Below are positions 46,372 through 56,553 of a stretch of 64,000 nucleotides of DNA, one piece after another. The notes beneath the pieces are model-generated. The model saw only the letters and a list, made by a program, of their open reading frames with translations, did not search any database and was not told the DNA's origin. The DNA is from Urophycis tenuis (lineage: Eukaryota > Chordata > Actinopteri > Gadiformes > Phycidae): assembly GCA_036785325.1 (NCBI GenBank), contig JAXIVH010000107.1:622803-686802 (forward strand), in the 5' to 3' direction. Position 1 is the first letter of the stretch. Each line of letters opens with the position of its first letter. The position numbers and the translations under genes were made by a program.

Positions 46372-48633
46372 ATGGCATGCCATTCAGGAAATTAATCTTC
46401 GAATATATTGAATGAAACCTTGAATATATGGAATGAAACTTTGAATATATGGAGTGAACCTTTGAATATATTGAATGAAACTGGAATATATGGAGTGAAC
46501 CTTTGAATATATTGAATGAAACCTTGAATATATGGAATGAAACTTTGAATATATGGAATGAAATTTTGAATATATGGAGTGAACCTTTGAATATATTGAA
46601 TGAAACTTGAATATATGGAGTGAATCTTTGAATATATTGAATGAAACTTTGAATATACGTATATGGAATGAAACTTTGAATATATATGGAGTGAACCTTT
46701 GAATATATTGAATTAAACTGTGAATATATTGAATGAAACTTGACTCACTCAGACTTCACGGCAGTGCCTGCAGCCATCTTATGTAACTTGTGGATGCTGC
46801 AGCTAAAACTGCTTGACAATGAGTCAGGCCGCTCGCAATCTCGTTGCAGCAATTTTAAACAACGAGGACATGACAAACACAATGGCGAATGCAAGCTAAA
46901 ATCCTCCCGATACCCCTGCCCAATACCCTGCCCGTTCTTCTGACGAAAAATTCGCTCCCTTTTTAACCGTGGCTGACCAACAACAACGGGCCAGGCAGCT
47001 GCTTATCGGGCCAAACTGAGCATGCCTTCAACCTCACAGACAGGAGTGCCCCACAACAGCCCCTATGTACAATCTCCGCCCGTACACAAGAAAGGGCCCA
47101 AAACACAAGATGTAAGAATAGCTAGGCTTTATTTAAAACTAGATGAGGGCTCTCAGTAGAATGCATATAAAAATATAGATCACATTCTATATCTCAGTGC
47201 AGCTATGATGAGCCCTGGTAATGGCGTCTCCTTCATAAAAAAGCAGAACTATTAACAGAACACTCTGCTGTGTGTAGAAGTCTATATGTAGGTCTGTATG
47301 GTTAGCTTGATATAGTTTTCAGGTGATTTAATGAAGGTAAAACAAAGAGAATGGCCGTGCGTAATGGCACTGCGCTCTGACGCGGCACTTCTCCGGGACT
47401 GGAGAGGCTGCTGCAGCTACACGGATTTCGTGAACTGAAGGAGAATCTCTTCATATATTGTTTAGATACAATACGAACCACATTCATAGACCAATGCAGG
47501 CTGAATATTTAGTTTAGTATTGAACATATTTGATGATCGGCAACACATTGTCAGCTTTGGTCACGTTACTCACACAGCGGACTGCGGACGGACCGACAAA
47601 TGCATAATGAGATTTGCCGAAACTTTGAATATAGGCCTATGGAATGAAACTTTGAATATATTGAATGAATCTTACATGTTACAGTGATTAATACAGCAGT
47701 AATACATTTTTTTTAATTCCATAGTAATTATCTCCGTAAGGCGTAATCTCATTATGCATTTGTCTGTCCGTCCGCAGTCCGCTGTGTGAGTAACGTGCCC
47801 AAAGCTGACAATGTGTTGCCGATCATCAAATATGTTTAATACTAAACTAAATATTCAGCCTGCATTGGTCTATGAATGTGATACGTATTGTATCTAAACA
47901 ATATATGAAGAGCTTCTCCTTCAGTTCACGAAATCCGTGTAGCCGCAGCAGCCTCTCCAGTCCCGGAGAAGTGCCGCGTCAGAGCGCAGTGCCATTACGC
48001 ACGGCCATTCACTGTGTTTTCCTTCATTAAATCACGGTTAAAAAGGGAGCGAATTTCTTCGTCAGAAGAACGGGCAGGGTATCGGGAGGATTTTAGCACG
48101 CATTCGCCGATCGTTGTTTAAAATTGCTGCAACGAGATTGCGAGCGGCCTGACTCATTGTCACTCAGTTTTAGCTGCAGCATCCCCAAGTTACACATGAT
48201 GGCCGCAGGCACTGTCGTGAAGTCTGGCGTCAGTCAAGTTTCATTCAATATATTCAAAGGTCCATTCAATATATTCAAAGTTTCATTCAATATATTCAAA
48301 GGTTCACTCCATATATTCAAGTTTCATTCCATATATTCAAGGTTCACTCCATATATTCAAGGTTCACTCCATATATTCAAAGTTTCATTCCATATATTCA
48401 AAGTTTCACTCAATGTATTCAAAGGTTCACTCCATATATTCATGTTTCATTCCATATTTTCAAGGTTCACTCCATATATTCAAGGTTCACTCCATATATT
48501 CAAAGTTTCATTCCATATATTCAAAGTTTCACTCAATATATTCAAAGGTTCACTCCATATATTCCAGTTTCATTCAATATATTCAAGGTTCACTCCATAT
48601 ATTCAAAGATGTATTTCCTGAACGGCATGCCAT
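46372..48633. mobile_element. 2.3-kb fold-back element with satellite-bearing arms
   Basis: The outer ends are inverted copies: ATGGCATGCCATTCAGGAAAT at the left and its reverse complement, with one change, ending at 48633. Each arm then holds a tandem array of ~17-26-bp phrases (GAATATATGGAATGAAACTTT type, 46397-46742; mirrored at 48232-48608), a ~230-bp unique block (46743-46975; mirrored at 48000-48230) and a ~300-bp inner block (about 47310-47625; mirrored at 47735-48010). The left arm has about 330 extra bases (46976-47310). AT dinucleotide repeats flank both outer ends. No transposase is encoded. It starts about 110 bp upstream of the first mucin coding exon. Confidence 0.85.
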
Positions 48634-48639
48634 TCTATA

Positions 48640-49960
48640 TATATATATTGGTATAATATGTCATTTCTGCCGCTAGGGGTCACTCAATCACATCACTTAA
48701 TTTCATTCTAGGGAAATTGCAGCAAATAACAATGTTAACTTGCTAACGTGCTAACTTACTATGAGATGAGTCAACTACCCAAACCAATGTAGATAATATG
48801 ATGTGGGGAATTCAATCGTAGCCCAGCACAGTGATCCATGGTCAAAACAAGCATACTTAACATTTATGAGCATGTTGAACGTTGTTGAAACTCCAAAATG
48901 CAATTACACCAGAGACGTCTCAAGCGTGAAAATGTTCCCAATGGATTGAAATCACTTTTTAGAAGTGTACTCCACCAGCTAACAGTTAAAAACATGTAAT
49001 GAACTGCTTGGCCAAAGGAGCTCTTGTATGGGTGTAGAGCACAGACTGTATATAATACAGCTTCAACTGACTTAACATAGAACATAAAACACATTCAACT
49101 GACATTCCATGTGCACCTTTCATGGCAGACTTTCACACCAAAAAGAGTGCAGACAAAATGAATACAGGAGTACCCGTTGAGATGGTGTACCACACAGCTG
49201 TGAACCACAAGCCTTCATCCCGTGCATGTTTTGATACAGAGTGTGCACAGAGGGCCCTGTTCAAAGACAGCACTACAGCTGCAGCTCTACAATGAAATAG
49301 GATTTTACCCATTCAAAAAAAAAATCAATGTATGGGAAACACTGTTGATCACAGATGTTCTGAGAGTCGTTCTCTCGGAAGGACAAAAATCATCATACCT
49401 TGAATCAATTTGCTCTGTATTTTTCTATAGTTGACAGTAAAACTTTAAATATTTAAATATGAACTGTGCATGAGTTGCGGTCATTTATTTAGCTGTTTAA
49501 ATACCAGTATGTTCAAGATCAATGTTAATTTCTTACTTCAGATTATGCAAAAGGTATGCAACCAATGGCCAATCAAATATGTGTTGAGACTAATATTTGT
49601 GAATTTTGAGCAGTAAAATGTCCACTTATTTTCATGCTATGCCCACTTGCATTTGTTAACTAAAAGCACTAAACAGCTGACAGAAATATCTACCGGGGTA
49701 CTTACCCAAAAATGATGTTGTCTTTTGATATCTTCTTATTTATAGCCCGCTCTTTTAATTAATTGTACTGCGTGGCTGCATCAGTACTGCTTCTTTAGAA
49801 AGACTAATTCCCTTCATTACCACCCAACCCTCATACAGAACAGGTGTGTCACAAAAAAGTCCTCCTGACACTGTTGCCACACCTGACCAATCGGTCACCA
49901 TCCTCACCCACATCAACAATGATGCTATTGTTTTATAGTTTGAACAGCTTATGATAATAA
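48640..49960. other. Intergenic, nothing recognised
   Basis: No gene, RNA or paired repeat was seen on either strand; the sequence is AT-rich. Confidence 0.4.
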
Positions 49961-49974
49961 TAATAATAACCCTA

Positions 49975-50130
49975 TACTGGCAGAAGGTATAAGAGCCTCC
50001 GTGGTCGCACCACCAGAATTACAAAAAGCTTCATACATGAAGCTGTCAGGAGGTTAAATTCTCTCCCCTCACTCCCCCCAGCCACATCCTCCAGACTGTC
50101 AACAAGCTGAACCCCCCCCGGACTCTGGAC
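49975..50130 (+). pseudogene. LINE RT C-terminal remnant
   Basis: The plus-strand frame reads RYKSLRGRTTRITKSFIHEAVRRLNSLP. This fits the R-x-x-R-x-K-x-SF block near the end of L2/CR1/Rex-group RT proteins. It is followed by stops and a pyrimidine-rich 3' UTR-like stretch. Confidence 0.55.
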
Positions 50131-50189
50131 AATGTAATATGTCTGTCTCTTGCACTATTGTCCTTTTGCACTTTTATTGTTATTATCAC

Positions 50190-51480
50190 TATTACTATTA
50201 CCAGTGTATTCGATGGGACCAATCGGTGTAGGGAACTTTTATTTTGCTTCACCCCTGTCACCTTTCTTGTGGGTTTGCATCACTAGTAAGGGGGGTGGGC
50301 TGTGATTGGTCGCAAATTAGTTAAATCGGGACAGGCCTGGATATAGACACCTTGGGTCCTCATGCTGGTAGCCGTCCATTGCTGGTTGTGAGGTCTAGCT
50401 GTGTTTCGGGTCTTTAATGGCACGGTATATTGGAAATAGCTCTCTTTTCTCCTATGAGTGAGTGTAAAGTGATCTAAGATATGCTTTGCCTTGTTTGGTC
50501 AGAAGCGGTTAGTGCGCCAGTTATGTTACTCAACACGTTAGCTGGTCTACGTGTTTGTGTCTTTGGATTAAACTACTGGCAACATATTGTGTGAATGTGT
50601 GTGTGTGTGTGTGTCCACCAACAGTGTGGTCGCCGGCAGCGTATAGACACCGGGCGTGCTGCTTTCTCTGGTGCAGCGTTTAGACAGCGGAGGTGCATTT
50701 CGTTCTGTTTCCACTGTGAGGGGGAAAACTGTCTTTCATGCACTCATCTAGAAGTGTTATGCTTGTAGTGTTTTGATTAATTAATTAATTTGATTAATGT
50801 TGTAATGATGATTAATGTTTTGTATGATTAATGTTTGATTGTATGTCCGGGTGCTGCTTTTTAGGATTTTTGTTTTGTTTATTTGTTTTCCCCTCTAGCC
50901 TGGGGGCCTAGTGGTATGTATGTGGTTAGGAGCAGACTGTGAGCCACAGGTTAGAGGGTTTTCTTTTTGTTTGTTTGTTATTTTCTTATTTGTTTCCCTT
51001 GTGTCTCTCTCCCTCCCTCGTCCGCCTGGGAAGTGATTTGGCCCTAGCCTCGAGTACAGGTTGGCTTAGTTGGTTGGTTCTCCTCTAGTAGCTTTATTTC
51101 ACCCATGGTGTTATGTGTAGTGCAATGTAGTGCAGTGAAGTGGGAAACCCCCCTTTTCTTGATGTACTTGAGTGGTGCACTTGTGTGTTGTGTGTCCAAT
51201 GAACTTTTAGTGTGCTCACGTGTGGTATCGGAGGCAGCGCCCCCCCCCCCCCCCCCCCCCCTTGTCAGTCTGGGTGTTAGTGGCTCAGGATTCTCACCCA
51301 ATGGCGTGGTCATCCCCATGTGTGTCTGTGTGTCTGTGTGTTTACTCATGTATTGGCCTTGGAAGTGACACTGTATTTTTTTACGAGAAACAAAAATAAA
51401 CTTGATCTTCTTTTTTTTTTCTCCCAAGAACCTGTGTTGGACCATTATTGGAACAGTCTATCATCTAACATCTATTTATG
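50190..51480 (+). other. Possible LTR-like or promoter-like segment, unassigned
   Basis: GT-rich sequence with a (TG)n run (50595-50613), a TAATTAATTAATT run (50778-50792), a poly-C run (51240-51261) and AAAATAAACTTG near 51393 that could be a polyadenylation signal. The mix resembles some fish LTRs, but paired TG..CA termini and a target duplication were not found. No gene seen. Confidence 0.3.
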
Positions 51481-51763
51481 CTACTTATGCTGCTATTCCT
51501 ACCTCATATAACAGTAGATTCCGACACTGCACATTGCTTATTTATTTTTACTATTTATATTGTCTTTGTTTACCTTTCTGTCTTATCTGTAGGTAGTTAG
51601 AATTATGTCTCCTCTGATAGCCTCCTGTGCGCATAGTTCTGATTGGTCCTATCATTTTCACATTTTTGGAAAACCCGCTCAACAGGCTTGAGATCAGACT
51701 GCAGATCAAAACAACACTTTTGAGATCCCTTCTCTCAAGGCATACACTCTAATATAACAAGTC

Positions 51764-52400
51764 AAGTCAAGTTAGTCAAGTAAACTTTATTGTCAGTTTT
51801 CATGAATGTACAGGACATCCACAAAAACCGAAATGCTGTTTCCTTCGATCCCCGGTGCTAGACACACATGTAAATATAAATATAAATACATAAAAATATG
51901 AGTACAAAAATCTAAATAAAAAGGTGGTCGCGAATATGTACAATTGATATAAACAGTGTAAACAGTATGAGGTGCAGTATGGAGGGTAATAAACAGTAAT
52001 AAATAAACAGTATGGACATAGTATAAACAGTGTATGAACAGTATAAACAGTATGAACAGTTATATAACAGATTTATAAACAGTATGGACAGTGCTAAAGT
52101 GTAAAGTGGCTGTGCATGGTGGTCGGGGGTGGTGGGGCTGTTCATGGTGGTGGGGGGGTGGTGGGGCTGTTCATGGTGGTGGGGCTGGTGGTGGGGCTGT
52201 TCATGGTGGTGGGGGGGTGGTGGGGCTGTTCATGGTGGTGGGGCTGTGCATGGTGGTGGGGGGGTGGTGGGGCTGTTCATGGTGGTGGGGCTGTGCATGG
52301 TGGTGGGGCAGTTCATGGTGGTGGGGGGGTGGTGGGGCTGTGCATGGCGGTGGACAGGTGTGTGGTAGTGGATGTGTGGGGGTTAAAGTCCAGGGGGAGA
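51764..52400 (-). mobile_element. LINE 3' end with embedded GGTGGTGGGGCTG minisatellite
   Basis: The minus strand ends in AAACTGACAATAAAGTTTACTTGAC followed by TTGAC-type tail repeats near 51760-51785, a LINE 3' terminus. Upstream on that strand is an AT-rich UTR of TGTTTATA phrases and then a minisatellite (about 52115-52350 on plus, phrases of CATGGTGGTGGGG). The same UTR recurs at 55050-55450 and the terminus at 53697-53790. Confidence 0.65.
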
Positions 52401-53100
52401 GGGGTTGTGTGCAGGTGATAGGTATATGGCAAAAACAAATCACAAACATGGCAAGCGAGATAAACAGGGTTATTTTTTTCCACAACATTCATTGCTCCAC
52501 CCTAGTTACACCCTCCAAATGCCTTTCATTCTCCCTCATTTGAATAAAAAACAGTTGATGTCATGTGGGTGTGGGAGATTCACAGACTAAAAAATCGAAA
52601 TTGTTTCATGTCATTTTTTGCCAAAAGAGCTTAGATGTGGATGACATACATAACCATTGTTAATTGTTAACACCATATTATTGTTCATTATCACTATAAC
52701 TCTATTGTACTCCATGCAACGGGACATAATTGACTGAATAGGTTGACTAGAAGGATGTGATCTTTCGCTGGTACACATCCCCTGCTTTTCTTATCTTTCG
52801 ATTGGAGAACAGGCTGCCAAGAGATAGTATGTCTTTCTATGGCCGTATAGCCAAAGAAGTATCACACCTACGGATGATGCCCGTAAGGCATGAGCTATCC
52901 AGGCACCACCTACATATGCCTGGCTACAGGGCTAGGTCCTAGTAAACCTAATGAAGGGATTACATTAGCTTTACTTGCTGAGATGACATTCCACTGCAGG
53001 TTATTTTGGTTAAAGGTACATGCCGTAGGATCTAGTGGTATCCAGCCCCCGCACCCACCTCCACTCACTACTGTTGCCTGTGCTGGCCTTTATATGGAAG
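52401..53100. other. Intergenic, nothing recognised
   Basis: No coding content or paired repeat was found. Confidence 0.4.
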
Positions 53101-53110
53101 TTTCTTGGAA

Positions 53111-53388
53111 TCTTTATTCAAATGGAAATGTATTTTGCAATTGGCAATTCAATGTGCAATTTGCTCTTGCAATTTGACAATGCACTTTCCAATTTCTCAG
53201 TCATTTTCTATACCGCTTATCCTCTTGGGTCGCGGGGGGGGTGGGGGCTGGAGCCAATCCCAGCTACAACGGGTGAGAGGCAGGTTACACCCTGGACAGG
53301 TCGCCAGCCAATCACAGGGCCACTTTGCAATTGCATGACCAAATTGCATATTGAATTGCCAATTGCAATTTCCATTTGAATAAAGAGG
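53111..53388. mobile_element. Short MITE with ~50-bp inverted ends around a fish repeat core
   Basis: The left end CTTTATTCAAATGGAAAT then TTGCAATTGGCAATTCAAT is mirrored at the right end by ATTGAATTGCCAATTGCAA and ATTTCCATTTGAATAAAG. Between them sits the common fish phrase CCGCTTATCCTCTTGGGTCG, then GGAGCCAATCCCAGC and CCTGGACAGGTCGCC. A clear target duplication was not identified. Confidence 0.65.
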
Positions 53389-53696
53389 CCAAAAAATGTC
53401 CATACCTGTAAAGTGTGAGTAGTTACTTCCAAAATGATGTAATCGTCTCTGAGGTGTCACCGAGTTGTGTCAAGTGATAGGGTTCCTTAATAGGTTCATA
53501 CATATGTTTAGTTATTAAGTCTGTAATAATAATAATAACAATAATAATAATAATAATATAGAATTGTATTTAAAGGTGCCTTTCAAAGCTGTCAAGGACT
53601 CACTTGCAGACAAGTTAAAAAACAAACAAACAAGTAACAAGTAACAGTGACATACTCTGTCAGTGTGTGACACAGTATGCCACTTGGAATAAGATT

Positions 53697-53992
53697 CAAG
53701 ATTCAAGATTCAAGATTCAAGTAAACTTTATTGTCAGTTTTCATGAATGTACAGGCCATACACAAGAACCGAAATGCCGTTTCCCTCAATCCCTACGTGT
53801 GTTTTTAGGCATGATTTAAAGGTGGAGACAGATGTGTGTCGGGTGGGAGAGAGTTCCATAGGTGGGGAGCAGATCCGCTAAAAGTTTTTGACAGCATGGT
53901 GGATAGGTTGGCAGATGGAGCTGAGAGCTGAATGGCAGAAGAGGATCGGAGAGGGCGTGAAGGTTTGTGGATGTGGATGAGTTCAGTTAGAT
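53697..53992 (-). mobile_element. LINE fragment: RT C-terminus and 3' terminus
   Basis: The minus-strand frame 53990-53806 reads SRPLRSSSAIQLSAPSANLS and SAPHLWNSLPPDTH, the terminal blocks of L2-like RT. It is followed downstream by a 3' terminus (GACAATAAAGTTTACTTGAA) and a (TTGAATC)n tail at 53695-53725. The two pieces may be one element or two adjacent ones. Confidence 0.7.
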
Positions 53993-54497
53993 CATTGGTT
54001 CCCAAACGGTGTGCTGCGACACACCAATGTGCCGTGAGGCAAGTCCAGGTGTGCCGTGGGATTTTGTGACAACCATACATTATTATTGCAATATACAACT
54101 ACACAAAAATAATGATTTTTAATTTAGTTTATCAGTACTTTGTATGGACTCAATTCATAATACAGAGGCAAACTATATACCTAAAAACATTTCTTTAATT
54201 CTTGCCTCATTTTTAATTTTGTGACCTGTCTGGTTTAAATGGGTGTGTTGCTGCTTTGATGAAGCCTAATTTGACAAAGTTTCAAATACATTTGTGAAAT
54301 ATTTTGTTAATAAATATTTCATGAGTCTTTGTCACATTTTATTTGGCATTAGTAAATAACTATGCACATTTACAGATATTTTACATGATATGAGTGATAA
54401 CATGTGTTATAAAGGCTATTTTACAATAGGTGTGCCTTGAGATTTTTACTTGTCCTTTGGTGTGCCTTGGGCACAAAAAGTTGGGGAACCACTGGTC
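53993..54497. mobile_element. Non-autonomous hAT-like element
   Basis: Ends are CATTGGTTCCCAAAC (left) and TTGGGGAACCACTG (right), imperfect inverted repeats of a hAT pattern, with internal GTGTGC/GTGCCGTGAGG motifs common to vertebrate hAT MITEs. The two 8-bp flanks do not match, so no target duplication is claimed. It separates the L2 fragment on its left from a Rex1 tail on its right. Confidence 0.6.
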
Positions 54498-54600
54498 TAT
54501 ACTCAGGTCTTCTTTTGCACTCCTCTATCTCCTTGTACTGCTGGTCACTGTGAATTTCTCCTAAGGGGGATTAATAAAGGAATATCTTATCTTATCTTAA
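54498..54600 (+). mobile_element. Rex1 LINE 3' terminus, very short copy
   Basis: The sequence TGCTGGTCACTGTGAATTTCTCC followed by GGGGGATTAATAAAGGAATATC and TTATC repeats matches the end of the long Rex1 copy at 9470-9560. Confidence 0.8.
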
Positions 54601-54606
54601 CCATGA

Positions 54607-55012
54607 ACTCCTTATTCAGGCTACTAATGGGAAGCTTCAGTTTGTAGCTCCGCCCATACAGAGCAATGCTGCTCAGGCTTTGTGGCAGGCCCAGCCATGT
54701 ACGGAGGTAACAGCTGATCCTCCTCTCGAAGCCCTCTACTAATGTTATCGGGAACTCGTACACAAGCAGGGGCCACAGAATCCTAGGGAGAACACCATTA
54801 CTGATAAATCCAAACCTTATACTTACCTGGCAGTCCCGACTTGTCCACTGCAGTCAGCCACGCCTCCATCTCCCGATGTGTGGCCTTGATGGATGCAGCG
54901 TCCTTCAAGGTGCAATCAAAGATCTTGCCGAGGCTCCTGATGCATTTCTCGGTAACCAATGGAATCTGGGTGCCGTCCAGAGAGAAGCGGAACTTGTCTG
55001 TCTTATCTTATC
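54607..55012 (-). pseudogene. Non-LTR reverse transcriptase C-terminal fragment, clade unassigned
   Basis: The minus-strand frame contains KFRFSLDGTQIPLV, THREMEAWLTAVDKSGLPG, RILWPLLVYEFPITLVEGFERR and WLGLPQSLSSIALYG. These are C-terminal RT/thumb blocks found in a group of fish non-LTR elements. It has at least one frame break near 54800. Confidence 0.6.
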
Positions 55013-55049
55013 TCTGTTAAAAAAAATATGCATATTTTCTCACATTCAT

Positions 55050-55450
55050 ATTTCCTCGATCCCCGGTGCTAGACACGCATGCAAAATATAAATAAATATA
55101 TAAAAATATGAATGCAAAAAATCTAAATAAAAAGTGGTCGTGAATATATACAAATGATATAAACAGTGTAAACAGTATGAGGTGCAAGTATGGACAGCAA
55201 TAAGCAGTAATAAATACACAGTATTGACATTGTATAAACAAAGTGTATAAACAGTTGTATAAACAGTGTATAAAAGGTATAAACAGTATGAACAGTTATA
55301 TAACAGATCTATAAACAGATTTATAAACAGTATGGACAGTGTTAAAGTGTGAAGTGTAAAGTGGCTGTGCATGGTGGTGGTGGTGGTGGTGGTGGTGGGG
55401 GGGGCTGTGCGAGATGGTGGGGGGGGGGGCTGTGCACGGTGGTGAGCAGG
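55050..55450 (-). mobile_element. Second copy of the LINE 3' UTR with minisatellite
   Basis: Closely parallels 51850-52380: CGATCCCCGGTGCTAGACAC, then AAACAGTATG phrases and the CATGGTGGTGG minisatellite (55360-55445). The terminal ACTTTATTGTCAG block is missing at its left end, where RT-fragment sequence abuts. Confidence 0.65.
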
Positions 55451-55559
55451 TGTGTGGTGGTGGATGGGTGGGGGTCAAAGTCCCCATTAGAGAGATTGGT
55501 GTGGCACACGAACAAACTGGAATGAACTTCAAATTTAAGTACAGTAAGTTCCTAGTGTC

Positions 55560-55828
55560 TGACGTAGCTGTGGACATACCACTGGCCCAGTGGGGGCGCC
55601 CCTAAGACCAGGACTCGACGCAACCAGGAAGAAGAAGAAGCGTCGCGTTTGTTTTCTTCTTGTCTCAACGAACAGGTTCGACAACAAATAAAGTCGTTCT
55701 TATTAGACTGTCGCCGATGTTTTTAAACGTGTGCGATGATAATGTTTTATTAACGCGGGTGCTAAAACCCTAGTCTGATAAACGTAACGTGTCCCACACA
55801 CCTAATTGGGTCGACGTTTTGAATGGTG
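55560..55828 (+). promoter_or_regulatory. Probable TBC1D20 promoter and 5' UTR
   Basis: This stretch directly upstream of the TBC1D20 start is richer in CpG than the surrounding repeats (GGGGGCGCCCC, GCGTCGCG, GTCGCCG), with no TATA box in a clear position. Promoter assignment is by position and base composition only. Confidence 0.35.
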
Positions 55829-56480
55829 ATGAAAAAGTCCAACAGACACAAACAAAACGCAGGGGGTCGTGTAAACGACAATGGACACGCCACCAGAGGA
55901 GGTAAGGTTCAGCAGTGAGTGAAGCTGCAGTCATTTTAAGGATATGTTCACGTTTCAAATGACCTTCGCTCCGTGGGAAACTACACAGACTGGAAACTCG
56001 TCGACGTGTCTTGCCGCCGTGGCAGGATGTCTCGTCTCTGATCACGAACGTCTTGTTGTCAATACTGGCCGAAAATCAAATTCGAATGAGCAGTTTGGTG
56101 TTTTAATGAAGCCATCCCTAATATTCATGCGTGCAACGCATCTTACAAGAAGCCTTACGTATCGATGTATCATGTGTCCTTCACGTCCTTAATTGCTATA
56201 TGAAAGGGCTGTCCTGTCTCTCTTTGCATGTGTGTAATATGCTATGCAGGACGTGTGTGTGTGCGTGTATGTAGGTCTATGTATGTGTATGTATCTCAAT
56301 GAGAATTGACAAACGTTAGGTGAGGAGCCTACTTAACTCAAATGTGTTGTTGTGACCCGGTTAATGTCTTGTTCCAATGTCAAGCCTGACATATCCCCTC
56401 CTCTTTCCAACCTGCTTAGAAACGGAGTCCTGGAAGAAACAGAAGCTGGTTCAAATACACCAAGCATTCAACAGGTGTGT

Positions 56481-56553
<73 letters not shown>

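Noticed and set aside
48124..48621. Plus-strand open frame rich in SIYSR/FNIFK phrases
   Set aside because: It is translation of the satellite arm of the fold-back element; the repeat has no stop in this frame by chance.
52091..52543. Gly/Trp/Val-rich open frames
   Set aside because: They are readings of the GGTGGTGGGG minisatellite inside a LINE 3' UTR.
53993..54497. 8-bp target duplication for the hAT-like element
   Set aside because: The flanking octamers do not match, so only the inverted ends are claimed.
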